From: Varroa destructor
Lineage: Eukaryota > Arthropoda > Arachnida > Mesostigmata > Varroidae
DNA length: 64,000 nt
Assembly (NCBI RefSeq): GCF_002443255.2
Contig: NW_019211455.1
Span: 10,263,959-10,327,958 of the forward strand
Reading direction: 5' to 3'
The stretch's first letter is position 1, and every line of letters begins with the position of its first letter. The notes beneath the pieces are model-generated. The model was not told the origin of the DNA. It ran no database searches and saw nothing but the letters and a program-made list of their open reading frames with translations. Shown piece by piece: positions 20,928 through 32,443 of the stretch. The position numbers and the translations under genes are program-made.

Positions 20928-22709
20928 TTATTGCAGTCATGTGACTGTAAGCTGTGGCGGAAACAACCGTCGAGTCGATGATGCTGGGGAGTGACGATGG
21001 CAATAGGGTTAGTGAAAGAGGACCTCAGTCAAGAGTATCGACGAGAAAGGCCCCATCTCCTGCATAGCCTCACGGCTGATCTTGCTCTAATTTGACTTTG
21101 TTGGCAATGTAGCACTGCGTTGGTGTCACCGCCTACTATAGGTCTAAGATTACGCGTCAGGGCAGCCAGCGCCTGACTTCTCGTAGCATATTCATTGACG
21201 GGCGTTCCCGTTGCCTGCTTGAATCGACTGTACGTCCGAGCTGGCCGCCCTGTCTAGGTTTGCCCGTGGCTTCTTAGCTGACTGATCGCTTTACCATGCC
21301 GCGATCATTGGCACGATCTGACCACCACGAGCCCACTGGTTTACGCATTCACGTAATAATACGCATAGGTCGGTGTCCTACGCACTTGCATCCTGTATTG
21401 TATTTCTATCAAACAGAGATATCAGATCAAACAGGAGTACTGCAAGGCTGGATACTGTCAACGCATTTAGTTAGTGTTAAAAGCGTGATTCCCTATATTA
21501 ATATGCTTACTGTTTCTTTCGATGGTTAGTACATAAACGTATAATAATAATGTTATGTTTGCCCACAGAAATGCATATTCTCATAAGAAACGCCATTAGA
21601 CAGTAGGCATGCATTTATGCTTCTAAAGAATGCCTGGACGTTGGTTTTGCCGTTTCTGATGCAATTTCGAGCTATGTACATTTAATTTTAGGGGAATTAT
21701 TTCGAATCCCGAGCAAAAATTGAGGAACGTCTGGCCTTGGTTCTTGACAGTCGAATCTGTCAAGTCTGCACGGATCTATGCACGCTTTCAAATAAGCTTC
21801 GTATATCTTCCCTTTGACATAACGTTTATGTTCGAGTCGTCCAGACACTTGCCGTCCTGATATAAAGAAAAAGTGCATAGTCAATGTTGTTTTTATTGTT
21901 CCAAGGTAATTGTGGTGCAACAATCTAGTGCAAGAATCGCCCTGAAAATTGTGTACATTGTTTAGTTTTACAAACTATTTTCATTCAGCCATACACTAAA
22001 TGAACTATATGTAAAAAATATCCCATTGGCGGATACTAAAAAACTTTGTTTTTACAAATCAAAAGCTCTTTTACGATACACTTGTTGATTCTAATCGTGC
22101 TATTATGTTATATTTTCACTTTTTTTGGTTAGTTGACTTTTGCTGACAATGGTATTACAACACAACGGTCATATCCTAGGATCGTTGCACTCCTGACTTT
22201 ATTTTCCTGTCTCTGTGACGTTTTTTTGTGATGATAATGACCATAATACAATAGTAGGTATCCTTCTAGGATATTCATAGGGATAACCATGGCCAAGTCA
22301 GTTGGCTATGAATCAGGTCTAGTTCGTCGTGCCTTACCTAACTTAAGCGTCATCCATACGAACAGCATTGTTAGTTCCTTCTTCTATTCGTTAACCTTCT
22401 TAGACAAGCACAGCTTTCGTATCACAGTTGTCCTATCGGTCTAGCCGGTTTGTGTCAGTTCAAGGAACCCCTCCAGGTTTTTTAAAGAGACTTGTGTCTG
22501 GCCGGTAGTATACCATCACCTCATCAGCTTAGCCTACTGCTTCTATCTTCTAGGGTCTGCTGGAACTCTGCTGGATGTCTACCTTCCCTTTAAGCACCTA
22601 ACTAACTAATGCCTCATTCCAGGCCCATTGCGATGGGGCTTTACGGTGTAAAGGAAGGTGGGGCAGAATGCGTTCGGCACTGACAGGCGGATGCCCCGTG
22701 ACGAGGTCG
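20928..22709. other. 1.8 kb without a supported gene
   Basis: Two modest open frames (21296-21529 plus, 21672-21923 minus) have neither splice nor start support. Nothing else seen. Confidence 0.45.
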
Positions 22710-22874
22710 CTAGCAAACTACTGCTTGTGCTGAAGAACGATGTGGGTCAGTAAGAGAAATGAGAGATAACCCCACAAATAGCACTTGTAGCTCGCCGTGA
22801 GGCGTTGCATTTGTTGCCTGAGGACTTGCTAGGATTTCTTTTAGTATTGGCTTAGCCTTGAGAGGTAGAGACAG
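22710..22874 (-). CDS. candidate exon after a (CTG/CTT) pyrimidine tract
   Basis: Minus strand: TTGCTGCTGCTTCTGCTACAG is a good acceptor, so the Leu run it would encode is probably intron. From 22874 the frame runs 54 codons to TAG at 22710, starting LSLPLKAKPILKEILASPQA. A donor AGCA|GTAGTT near the end is possible. If translation instead began at the Leu-rich part, it would look like a signal peptide, but no ATG is present. Confidence 0.2.
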   Translation of the reverse strand: MSLPLKAKPILKEILASPQATNATPHGELQVLFVGLSLISLTDPHRSSAQAVVC

Positions 22875-23336
22875 CTGTAGCAGAAGCAGCAGCAAGTGAT
22901 CTTCTTTAGCAAGAGATGCATTTTGTCATATACGATAGGAGTGCCTACCAACGAGAGCTCTTGCCAGAGAACGGTAAGCATCCCGTGCTGTGTCTGCAAA
23001 CCGGGTAAGGCGAAGTGGATGACGACGTTTTATTGGGTTGTTGCCGAAATCCAACGTAACAGAGCAATATTTTCGTCTTAGGTACGTATTTGTCCATACT
23101 CGTATTATGTTCTTAGTTAGTTCGCCGTAGCAGCACCCATCTGGGCCCCATGACCCTGAAACAATGCTGTAAAAGTATAGAAACTCGGTAGAATAATAAA
23201 ATATTATGTACGAAATCAATACGTACAAGGACCGTCATCCCGTTGATCGGATTTTCATTCGTGCATACGAACCTATTATGTATACAACCATTCCAAATAG
23301 ACGTAGCCTACGCCGAGCTTGCGTGAGCTGTTCAAG
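22875..23336. other. no supported gene
   Basis: A minus frame at 22926-23228 and a plus frame at 22896-23081 overlap, with no start or splice evidence for either. Confidence 0.4.
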
Positions 23337-23621
23337 ATGATTTGGACCTTGTGTTTCCCCGCCTGGTGTCCAATTCAATTAACGTACACCAAACGTACTC
23401 CAGGCTTGCCGAGTAACACAAACAGCCAATTGCATTCTACAGACTCCGTTAGGATCCACATCACACAAACGAGACAGATGGACAGACGCCATATGTGCGT
23501 TCGCATTAACCCAGTGTCACAGTGCGCATTACATGATCTTATAGGGCACGGATTTTATGCAGGGCTGAGCATACTTAGCGAGCAGGGAATGGCTAAAAGA
23601 CTAACGGGAAACGCGACATAG
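23337..23621 (+). CDS. small ORF with ATG, unknown protein
   Basis: ATG at 23337 with A at -3, then 94 residues to TAG. It begins MIWTLCFPAWCPIQLTYTKR, then turns hydrophilic and His/Arg/Gln-rich. The first 15 residues are hydrophobic enough to suggest a signal sequence, though the Pro and Trp content is unusual for one. No known domain; chance expectation for ATG frames of this size in the window is not negligible. Confidence 0.2.
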   Translation: MIWTLCFPAWCPIQLTYTKRTPGLPSNTNSQLHSTDSVRIHITQTRQMDRRHMCVRINPVSQCALHDLIGHGFYAGLSILSEQGMAKRLTGNAT

Positions 23622-25396
23622 GAGCGGGAGGGAGACTCAGTAAGTTCTCAGGACTCAACTGCCTCTGGCACAACGCGAAGCCTCTTCGGCAGCTAAAGTA
23701 AAAGAAGCAACAAAAACGACTGGTGAAATGGAGAAGGGGAGAAAATGAAATCTAGAAGGATAACCTTAAGAATAAACGAATGTCTTGAATGAATGGATTT
23801 TTGAACGAACCTTTTATGTCCCAGGGGCAGTCCAAGCAGCGACAGTAACGACAGCTACAATAACTGTAATAAGGACGTATTTTGCTATTGCAATCGCAGC
23901 AGAAAACGCAGCAGAATAAAATGAAACAGGATCATCTCGAAAAATCCTTCTGTTTATCGGGAACAACTGCCGGACATAGTGTCCAAAATGGTGCGCCATC
24001 CTTTTCAAAAGATCCTTTGAAGGGTTGATTGTTGTGGTTAGAGGAAATATTGAAGACGTTATGCAGCTCCATTGAGAGGGTTTTTGGATATAATGTCTTC
24101 ATTTAAACCTTGTGAGGAAACTTAGAGCCGAAACCGCTGCTACAGTCCACTAGCGAACCTGCTGAAATTAAGAAAGTATAATAGCTAGGCAATATGTGCT
24201 TGAGCGCAAATTTGTTCTATATGTAATTAATGCGGATCAAGTGAAAGTTATTTTTTGTCATCAAAAGGAAAAGAAAATTTATGAACCTGATGAAAATTCC
24301 TAATCTATTTGGTGTAGTCCTTACAATCAAGCATCGAACAATTTAACCGGAAATGTATGCAGCCTTGATGACGAAACAATATAGTTGAGTACTTTTTGGT
24401 GCACAGGCACCAATGTGGAGGATCAAAATAAGCCAAGATAATAAGCTGTTCAGAATGCGAAGTATAACCTTTGTCTCAAATGAATAAGAACCTATTTGAC
24501 ATCATCTTTTAATGCTGTATAATTTGTTTTATCATAACTTGCTTTTCATTCATTGCGCGTCCATCGTGTTTTCGATTTCGGTCTCTTTATTTAGTTCGTG
24601 CACTTCGGCTTGTCCCGACAATAGACGCAAACTTTATAGGCCTTTGCTACCACCCAAGTTTATTTGCTTTGCAAAACACTCTAAACAGAGGTACTTGATG
24701 AGGGAGTAGAAAGAACAGTTGTGGGAATGTGCTTGCTGTCGAGGCTTTCCATGCAAAGGCAGCAGACCTCGAGATGGAAGAGGGATCAGCAGTGACTAAT
24801 ATGGCCAGCCGGTTTGTATTTGCGCTTCACTATGGATTGGCTCGAGTGCCTTAACGGCAGCGACGACAATTTTGCCCCTATAAAAACGACAGCAATAGAA
24901 GAAGCTTTAACGATGAACGGTAAAAGACCCTTCCATTAAATACGGCAAAGATAATAGAAATCCCTGTTACAATATATTCTGCATTGTGGGGCTTCGGAAA
25001 ATGCTAGTGTAGCTCTTTGATTAGAGTTGCACTGACAGAAAGCGGCAACTCCGAAGAGTCTCCAAGACCGGTGCCGGCCATCGGTGCCGAAATTGATTAA
25101 CGATGCTGGCCTTGAAGCCTGTCATACGACCACAAACACACGCAGCCGTCGACCCATTTGTCCGTCCAACTTCCACACGAACCAAGCAGTTTACGCTCAA
25201 ACACATATACACTATTAACACCTTTACGTGATGCTACTTCATGTTGTGCTTGAAGATGTTGGTCGAACAATGGGCGAAGTGACACTCGCAAAATTAACGA
25301 AAGCCCGTGACAATGCTCTTGCCACGGCTGCTTTAGTTTAGTCAACGCTGGGAAGCAGAACTACATGGTATAGAGGAACGGCCGTTGGGAACAAAC
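23622..25396. other. no clear gene; acceptor-bounded segment near 25021-25120 (minus)
   Basis: On the minus strand GTGTGTTTGTGGTCGTATGACAG is a good acceptor opening 31 codons (FKASIVNQFRHRWPAPVLET and on) to TAA at 25021. It overlaps another minus frame, 25097-25345. Neither has a partner exon. Confidence 0.3.
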
Positions 25397-25579
25397 ATGG
25401 CAAAAGAGGAGAAGGGGAAAAAATTAAACGCAGGTCTCCTACTTGTTGCGTATGGTACTGAAGCAACCGTTTTATTGGGGCACTGCTATGAAATCCGCAT
25501 GTTCCTGGCTAGAAGCAGCGTCTCCAATGCTAATATGGCGGTGCTAAGGGCTGTACAAGGGCAAGCCATACCGAATTGA
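25397..25579 (+). CDS. small ORF with strong Kozak context
   Basis: AAACATGGC gives A at -3 and G at +4. The 60-residue product starts MAKEEKGKKLNAGLLLVAYG: a basic N-terminus followed by a mildly hydrophobic stretch, then a neutral C-terminal half ending in TGA. It is a plausible short protein or first exon. No neighbour, promoter motif or family supports it further. Confidence 0.2.
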   Translation: MAKEEKGKKLNAGLLLVAYGTEATVLLGHCYEIRMFLARSSVSNANMAVLRAVQGQAIPN

Positions 25580-27036
25580 CGCTGGGAACGAGCCCATAAA
25601 TATGTGCACTCGGTAATAGCACTGGCCTAGGGCATTTGAAGCTTTTGCAAAGATTGCGCTACAGAGTAATCATATGATCAGAATATCAATATTGGAAGAT
25701 TGTGTGTTGAATCAAATGAGAAAGCAAACATGTAGAAAGCACAGTCCATCAGTCCACGTCGTGCGTCAAGGTGGGATAACAGCTGTGGTTCGTATTTTTT
25801 AATAAGGCGATATGTTTTAATGTATTTTTTACTTATTTCTTAATTTTTTTTGCATGTCTGTAGCATCTATTCAAACATCCGCCTGCAGCACTTAGAGACT
25901 TAGATCAGAAATACGATAGTATAATACAGATAAAAGTAAAGAGACCTTTTCAGTTTATTTTTTTATCCACGCTGGAGCAGAAATAGTGCCTAATGCGTTT
26001 AAAAATAGTTCTACATAGTGAACAACTTGATTTTGTTTTGTTTTTATTGGAAAGGTTTCGCCGTAAGTTATGTCCATGAAGCAAAGCAAGCTTTACGATG
26101 TGGCATTTGGACAATAACTTGCTGTAATAGTTCTATTTATTTATATATTTTTATTATATACTATAAAGTACCTAAAACTTGTGTTTACTAATATAATATA
26201 ATACATATATATGTTTTGTTAGAAAAAGATGTAAACTGATTTTAGCCGAACAATATATTTTGTTAGCTGCGTTCGGGCCTCACTTGAAACAACGACGAGA
26301 TGTTGGAAGTGTGCAAATAGATTTCGATACGGATCCCTATTTCGATACGAATGTTGTGCATCTGCCTATTATCGTCTCACTTTTAGAAAATTAATGTTTG
26401 GGTTCAAGACCGGCTACGAGAAGTCAATTTGACTAATTTTTTTTTTGAGTTCGCACTAAAATAACTTGGGAGGCAGCAGACCCAGTATTCCTACATGTTC
26501 TACGCGAAATTTGAAATCGTCGATGGCATTCCGGGCTGAAAGTTGCCTGATTATAGCATCGACCGAATCGGTAATTGATATGTGACTCTGGACAATTATG
26601 TGAAGCATCATCATAAGTTGCTGAAGTTCTTGTGCGATTCAAGAGACGCTTAAACATATAGAATGGGGCAAACATCTCTTGACTAGTTCTGTCTTTAGCT
26701 TACAATTGTACCGCACGCAGTATACCTCACTTTTCACATATAAGAACAACTTGGAAGCAGAATTTTTCAAACTTACCACATTTTCCATACATTGATATGA
26801 AAATGTAACTGCGTATGTAAAAAAAAACGTGCATAAGAAATGTATGAGATCTATACACGTTTTTTACTATTGCACCCGGGAAAGGCGGGACAATCTTGCA
26901 GTGCGTCAAACAAATAACCGAACAAATTTTTAAGTAGCGACTGAAGGCTGAGGTTTAGGCGGTCCACGCAGTGAGAGGTGTCGTGATTGTCTGACCGATT
27001 GTCTGAAATAGCAATTTAATAATTCGCTTTTTACAG
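25580..27036. other. no supported gene; one micro-exon-like site
   Basis: AT-rich, with AT-dominated sequence around 26130-26220. Minus strand 26777-26808 is a 32-nt segment between a superb acceptor (T-rich, ending TTACATACGCAG) and donor ATGTG|GTAAGTTT, open in all three frames, so it carries no frame information. A 10-bp direct repeat, ATTTCGATAC, occurs at about 26321 and 26339. Confidence 0.4.
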
Positions 27037-27082
27037 TTTCGGATATCTTCTAGACTGAGCGCGTATAGATCGAGATATCTAG
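27037..27082 (+). CDS. candidate short internal exon
   Basis: Acceptor ATTCGCTTTTTACAG ends at 27036 and donor CTAG|GTAAACG starts at 27083. Only one of the three frames is open, reading FRISSRLSAYRSRYL with one base over. Good sites at both ends, but 46 nt is too little to judge composition. Confidence 0.17.
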
Positions 27083-27547
27083 GTAAACGACGGGACCCAA
27101 GAGGGGCAAAATCTTTGTCGGAATAATGAATTGTCGTGCGCTCCCAAACCCTCGAGGCGATTTGCGGCTCGTCGAAGTAAGCTTAGCCACCGATTCAGGG
27201 ATGCCTCTGACAGCTACCCCTGATCAGTTCTTTATTTGCTATTTAAATCTTTCCCAGCAGTCGTATGTGGGCGTGGGTGGTGTTTAGCCTACCACTTGAT
27301 TTCAAACATAATAAAAAGACATAGCGTGCCTGCTCGGCTTGCTGAGACAGGTCGGAACGTATCGATGTTGTCGCCCACATGTCTTAAGTTGTCGACCTCA
27401 CGATTCACTGGCCATCGTATAGTTAAGCTACTAATCTTCCTACGCTTTAACCTTCAACAATACCGCCTACAAAGTGGCTCGTTTAGCCGACGAACACTCG
27501 AAGCATTCAAGATTTAGTTTCAGACTGCCTTTTCCTGCGAATGGGTT

Positions 27548-27569
27548 TTACTTGAATTTTTTCAAGTAA
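27548..27569. repeat. perfect hairpin, 9-bp stem and T4 loop
   Basis: TTACTTGAA, a TTTT loop, then TTCAAGTAA. The stem is exact. It has no downstream T-run of terminator type, and a protein-coding neighbour is not established, so a function is not claimed. Confidence 0.85.
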
Positions 27570-27697
27570 TAGGATCTAGAACAAAATATGGACGCGAAAT
27601 AAACTACCGAAAGAGGAGTTATCCAGCCAGCTAGCTAGTCGTTAGTTCAGTTGTGTTGTCGCCGATGAATCCCCTAAGTCACTTGGCCTTACGATAG

Positions 27698-27856
27698 GTT
27701 GTCGGTGCAAAGGGAAGGACAGTGGGGCAAGGAGCACGAGAAGTGAACGCACAGGATTCTCAACCTCCTCTTCATGTGCAACAGTCGACGAGCTTACTGT
27801 GCAGCCAGCTGAACCGCTTCTACCAATGTGAAGTAACCATAGGCAGGCGAAATTGA
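27698..27856 (+). CDS. open frame, possible exon
   Basis: Entered at an acceptor ending TTACGATAG, open for 52 codons to TGA at 27854-27856. A donor GAA|GTAACC after 27832 would close it in phase 0 at 45 codons. Residues include REVNAQDSQPPLHVQQSTSS: polar, Gln/Ser-rich, as in disordered segments. A different frame opens at 27833 and stays open to 28062 (76 codons, basic). Both are unassigned. Confidence 0.2.
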   Translation, partial: VVGAKGRTVGQGAREVNAQDSQPPLHVQQSTSLLCSQLNRFYQCEVTIGRRN

Positions 27857-28313
27857 GTGTCAGCTATCGGGTGAGGGGATGCATCAGAATCCGAGGCCGG
27901 CCACAAACTACCTACACCCGTGCACGCTGCCAACTATCCTGGGAAAAGGATAAGTTAAAGAGATTAGCATTAAATTCAAAATCACCGCTGCACTCTGTCG
28001 TAGTTTCGTTCGAATCTATATTTGTGGCTTCACCCAACCAATGCCAGCTGGAGATAAGCTAGCTGAGTTAAAATCTATCATATTTCTGCCACTGCTACCA
28101 GTTTCCCGCCTCTTAGTTTCTTGGCAATTTAACTTACGATAGTCAAGGAGCGAAACCTAAATAACGTTCGAATCACTAGAACGGGTGGCCGATTCACGGC
28201 TGTAACTACCGCCGACTTTCCTATTTCAATTCTCCTATTGAACGGTGATCTGTATCCGGGTCAAACGAAGAAAGAGGCTTTAAGGCAAGAAGCCACCACT
28301 GGTGTCGCCTCAG

Positions 28314-28491
28314 TGGTGCCAAAGCTGGACAAAACGGCGCGGCCAATATGATTACGGCGTCGTCTCGGCGTAGTAGCAAGTCAGCAAAAGGCACGAAATT
28401 AATGACAAGTGCGTTTGGCAAAAACGCAAGAGATCAAGAAGTAGCCAGAAAGAGAGGTTGTTGCAGCTTGGAAGTCAGCAACAGAATCCTA
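28314..28491 (+). CDS. candidate exon 1 of a two-exon Cys-rich model
   Basis: Acceptor TGGTGTCGCCTCAG at 28313 and donor CTA|GTAACC at 28492. One leading base and 59 open codons end in phase 0. The peptide is basic and Ser/Lys-rich (SSRRSSKSAKGTKLMTSAFG), then RKRGCCSLEVSNRIL. The acceptor's pyrimidine tract is moderate. The exit phase matches the next segment, 28650-28733. The opposite strand is also open here, which weakens the case. Confidence 0.27.
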
Positions 28492-28649
28492 GTAACCTCC
28501 TGCCTCGGGCATCGACAATCTAAAGGACTGTTGTTATTATACCTCGTATCTTCTTCTTTATTTTACTGGTTGTTCTTTAATCGCTGCATCCTTCGTCACT
28601 CTCGTCTCTCTAGCTGAATTATTTTTGTTTCTGTCTGCTTTTGCCTCAG

Positions 28650-28733
28650 TACGTTTGCCCCATGGCGTGGTACCGGTGCATAAAATGCTCTAAAAAGCGG
28701 TGCCGCTTAGATCAAACTTCTACACAGGAGTGA
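28650..28733 (+). CDS. candidate terminal exon, Cys-rich, after an excellent acceptor
   Basis: The acceptor is among the strongest in the window: a 30-base pyrimidine tract ending TTTTGCCTCAG at 28649. The only frame open across it is phase 0 and begins YVCPMAWYRCIKCSKKRCRL, closing at TGA 28731-28733 after 27 codons. Cys spacing C-x6-C-x2-C-x4-C could bind a metal but matches no family I know. A second donor, CAG|GTAACT at 28744, lies just past the stop. Confidence 0.3.
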   Translation, partial: YVCPMAWYRCIKCSKKRCRLDQTSTQE

Positions 28734-29148
28734 CGATGCCAGGTAACTGCTGGAGATACTAGCTGCCTCTAGCTTTTTATGGTTGAGTTGCGGTTAGATT
28801 TGCGTAACAACAGAAATTCTCTTCGTTGTTTCCCCCTCAGAAAATAGAAGTCTCGGCATATGGCAAACAAGCGAGTTAGTGAGGCGTCTTGGCTCTCCAT
28901 GATGAATACACGGCAGTGAGCGTATCATGCGACTAGTACCGCAGTGCTCATGTCCAGGAAACCTTAGCAGCGAATTTAGGGAGTGTCCTCATCTGGAATA
29001 CCTATAATTAAGACCTGAGTAGTAATGCTGGTAAGCGACATCCTCGGGGCAAACGGTTCTGTTCCTTCTACGCCTTTGGCACACAGATATTTCCTGTCTG
29101 CCTGCCTGCATCTTTCTATGTAACTGCGGTTATTTATAGTATTGTGAC
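28734..29148. other. no supported gene
   Basis: Nothing distinctive. Confidence 0.45.
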
Positions 29149-29457
29149 CTAGTTCTTTTTTTTATGCCTTAGGCACGCACTTGAACTACTACGACTGTTC
29201 TCCGTCCGGACGAAATTATGGACAGTACATTGACTCGGCCAATGTACATATAGTGTATACACACCCACGCATTCATATACTACACGTATAATGGTGTGCA
29301 TTGCTATAAATTCAGTTAAAGTTTCAATGAAACCGCAAATCCTGCGAATGAAGGAAGACGGCAAGTTTCCGAGACGCGCCCCTCGAAAGAAATAGGTCCT
29401 CGTTAATCCCCCGACATATGAGACATACGTGAGCAACAAGCATGTGCCTCCCCACAT
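29149..29457 (-). CDS. ATG-initiated 102-residue ORF, unknown protein
   Basis: The start context on the minus strand is AACAAAACATGTGG, close to the favoured invertebrate context (A-rich, A at -3). The protein opens MWGGTCLLLTYVSYVGGLTR, somewhat hydrophobic, and ends in a Ser-rich then basic tail (RHKKKN). A weak N-terminal membrane or signal segment is possible. No splice signal is required. No AATAAA is seen close downstream, and no homologue is recognised. Confidence 0.27.
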   Translation of the reverse strand: MWGGTCLLLTYVSYVGGLTRTYFFRGARLGNLPSSFIRRICGFIETLTEFIAMHTIIRVVYECVGVYTLYVHWPSQCTVHNFVRTENSRSSSSACLRHKKKN

Positions 29458-29604
29458 GTTTTGTTTGCTGTCCGCATCTGTTTGCGTTGTTTTCTTCCGC
29501 GCCCCCTGGCTATACTAAATTTACTTTCTCTGACGTTTTCCCTCCTGTATGCTTAATGTAAAGCTGCAACCGCGGCTAAAGCCTTGATATTCCTAACTGT
29601 CACC

Positions 29605-29635
29605 GCCTCTCCTTTCCGCCTCTCCTTTCCTCGTC
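29605..29635. repeat. short tandem minisatellite, about 2.2 copies
   Basis: CGCCTCTCCTTTC occurs twice directly in tandem, followed by a partial CTCGTCTCTCC. On the minus strand it encodes the Arg/Glu/Gly-rich end of the neighbouring open frame. Confidence 0.8.
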
Positions 29636-29796
29636 TCTCCGATCTGTCAATCTCGCCGATCCGGACTGCAAAGAAGGACGTTGACACACCCCAAATGCGA
29701 CCGAGAACCTCGTGGACGTCAGGCGCTTAATGGCTATAGGACACTCGCTCACTGCTCTCATTGTCGCTCGGTCGGTTCGCACATATGGGAGCTTAC

Positions 29797-29975
29797 CAGG
29801 GGTTGACTGGACCGGAGTTGATGTCATCGCCATGTTACTGCTTGCTTCCGGTTTTCGATGGACAGGGTAGTAGTCCGATCGCTCAGCTTTGCCTCGCCTA
29901 CATACGCTGACGGTAAATGCACGCGCTGCAATCGCACTGGCTTCTAATGACGGACAAGCTGAACTCTTTGGCATC
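29797..29975 (-). CDS. candidate internal exon, disordered-type peptide
   Basis: Minus strand: an acceptor GTTGTTGGAACAG above 29975 (weak tract) and a strong donor CCCTG|GTAAGCTC (donor G at 29796). One frame is open for 59 codons with one base at each end, including AERSDYYPVHRKPEASSNMA; that Tyr/Pro/Ser-rich, charged composition is typical of intrinsically disordered regions. The same frame continues open past the donor to 29600, so the donor is not needed to avoid a stop. Alternative acceptors (TTTACCGTCAG) lie inside. Confidence 0.25.
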
Positions 29976-30443
29976 CTGTTCCAACAACTGCTTTGCTTTC
30001 CATATGTAGTTCACACCAAGGGAGACAAAAAGAGTGTAAAACGAACTTGAGAGTAGCTTTACTCTGCGAGTTAAAGCGATAGGTGGAAAGCATAGAGGAC
30101 GTAATTATCGTTCCATTTCTCCCTATGCACCTGCGCTGCGTGTCGTTGCGTTTTCCGTACCGCTCTTTAGTGAGGTGATAAGGGACTACTTTAATTCTCG
30201 TCTTATCCAGTCTTTGTTTAACCTCCACTGACCAGAAGGTTATCGACGCGACCCAGCCTTCGTGGTTCAGCGGGCGGGTAGACAGGCAGGCTTTGAATCA
30301 GACGGCATTTTCTCGGGCATTTCAGCTTGCCATTTAGAAGCCAGAAATTGTCTTAGTCCGCTTGCGCTAACACTCTCTTTCTCGCATGTTTTGTCTTCCT
30401 TCTGTCCTACTTCACCCGTTGTTCGCTTGGCACCAAATTTCAG

Positions 30444-30542
30444 TGCAATCCACCTAGCACTGTTACGCAATAAAACAAGGCCTAAAAATTGCTTTCTTAT
30501 TGGCTTATACGTACATACTAATCAAAATCAAATCATCCACAG
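30444..30542 (+). CDS. candidate 99-nt internal exon with two strong splice sites
   Basis: A 40-base pyrimidine-rich tract ends CACCAAATTTCAG at 30443, and the donor CACAG|GTAACAG starts at 30543. Only one of three frames is open: one leading base, 32 codons beginning AIHLALLRNKTRPKNCFLIG, two bases left. The length divides by three, so skipping would keep frame, as in a cassette exon. This is one of the most convincing single exons here on signal grounds. Protein family not recognised. Confidence 0.33.
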
Positions 30543-31812
30543 GTAACAGATGCGCATGCGTGCATCCGTAAAATGCAAGCTCATCTTGAGGTTGTAGAGA
30601 AGCAAGCGAATTAGGAAAGGCATTTTTAGTTTCCTCAGTATAACGTGTCTTCGGACTGAGACTCTTTGACAATTTCCAGTTGTTGTAATGATAAGCTCTT
30701 GGTAGAAAGCTGCAACCGATACGAAACGTTGCCAACGTAACCTGAAATCACGGTTTTTTCATATTATATTTAATAGCTACAATCGAACGTATAGCACACG
30801 AGTGAGTGATGTGCTAAAATAACAAATATTGAACAATTGTAACTTTACCAAGATGGGATTACAGGCTAAGACGCTACGAAAAAAAGCAAATTCATCCTTA
30901 CATCAATTTCATGGTCTCAGTATAGCTCGCGGTTAGTGGAGCTGAGATATACAACAAGCAGCAGTAAGCAATTTGTTTAACTAGCAATTAGCTTGATTTC
31001 CAGTCTCCTAACTGAAGTCGCTAACAGCCCATGACGGCTCACAAGCAAGATAAATCTACCGCTATTTTTTTTTATTAGCCCAGGGTTCCCGGCCATTGTT
31101 AATTACGCAAAATACGTATCGCGATATGACGTAAGTACAAACGAAAAAAAAATAATTACGTAGTACATGTACATTTAAAAGGTATGCGTCAAAGTATTTT
31201 GCTTTACTCATTTAACAAATTAATATGGTATGACATCTTGACACAAAACAGAAAGGAAAGCACTACTAACCCTTGACACGTCACCAAGCCGAAGTTTTCA
31301 GCAGATCAATTCATGAATTTACAGCATACAAGCGGAACTCAGTTCACCTAAAGGTCCAAAGTCGATATGCGGTATCGAAATAGTAAAGGTGGCCTTCACT
31401 TAAATTAGGTAAAAGGACTCAACAAACTATGTGTATGTACACAAGTTGGATAAAAACAGAAGCGCCTATACTTCTACAAGTATCTAATGCAAGCAAGAAA
31501 GGTAAATGGAAGCCTGGGACAATTTACAAAAGATTACTCGCGCTATAGACGAAGGTTGTGCTAGAAAACCTATCTCAAGTGGAGTAACGTTGCATTAGCA
31601 TGTTTTGTAACCTGAACACCATCGAGCAGACGGCAAGTGATCTCTTGAAGGCTGGAACAAAGCGACGTCGCATTGTTACTCATTTTTTTCCCTATTGACA
31701 ACAATACGAGGCCTACTTTGGACCGCATTTTAACAAAGCCTAAATAAAAGTACTTTGGCCTAAGTAAGTGCATTACAACGTTGTTCAGCAAACTCTACTT
31801 TTATAGGCTTAC
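30543..31812. other. no supported gene
   Basis: Nothing beyond scattered short frames. Confidence 0.45.
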
Positions 31813-31997
31813 CAATGTCGGTGGATACTTTCACCCTGGCGAGCACTCGATGCAGCAAAGATGGATAGAATAGTCCATCGTTGCGATCGACGAGACCTAT
31901 TTCTATATGTCTCATTAGTCGTCAACGGCAAAATGTACGATTTCTTTTCTAATACAATTGTTGGTAGCCTTCTGTATTCTACTATGAAACTAAAGGC
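31813..31997 (-). CDS. open frame ending at a strong donor
   Basis: On the minus strand 61 codons are open from after TAG (31998-32000) to donor CATTG|GTAAGCC (donor G at 31812), with two bases left. It contains VLEKKSYILPLTTNETYRNR. There is no Met in it, so it would have to be an internal exon, and the available AG acceptors near its 5' end have poor pyrimidine tracts. A plus-strand ORF, 31861-32064, overlaps it. Confidence 0.2.
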
Positions 31998-32443
31998 CTA
32001 CTACTTATCGCTAGAACCTGTCAATAGCAGTGAGGTGACCTATTGTAATTTTATTGATGGTTAGACTGCCAGTCACAAAACACGTGACCTCCCTGGACAG
32101 AATGGACCGCGAATGCTAAAGGGTGACACGCGAATCTCCCCCATCATACAACACCGACAAATCGCATCGCCCGCAACGAGCCCAGAGATGCAGAGAAGGA
32201 ACGATCGAATTCCTACCGTTGTTGGCAAAGGACGACACAATCCGTTCATCGATTTTTGTTTGATTTAACCTTTCATGTAGTGCGTTTAAGACTATATCGC
32301 GTTCGTGGCGAGGGTTCCTTACGTGCTTACATCAACTTCGACTGAAAATACGTTTAATATTTTTTGATGATCGTTATGAATAGGACGTTCAAAAACTAGC
32401 ATTATTTGAGCCAAAGCTTTTTTTGTTCCGTCATATAATAAAC

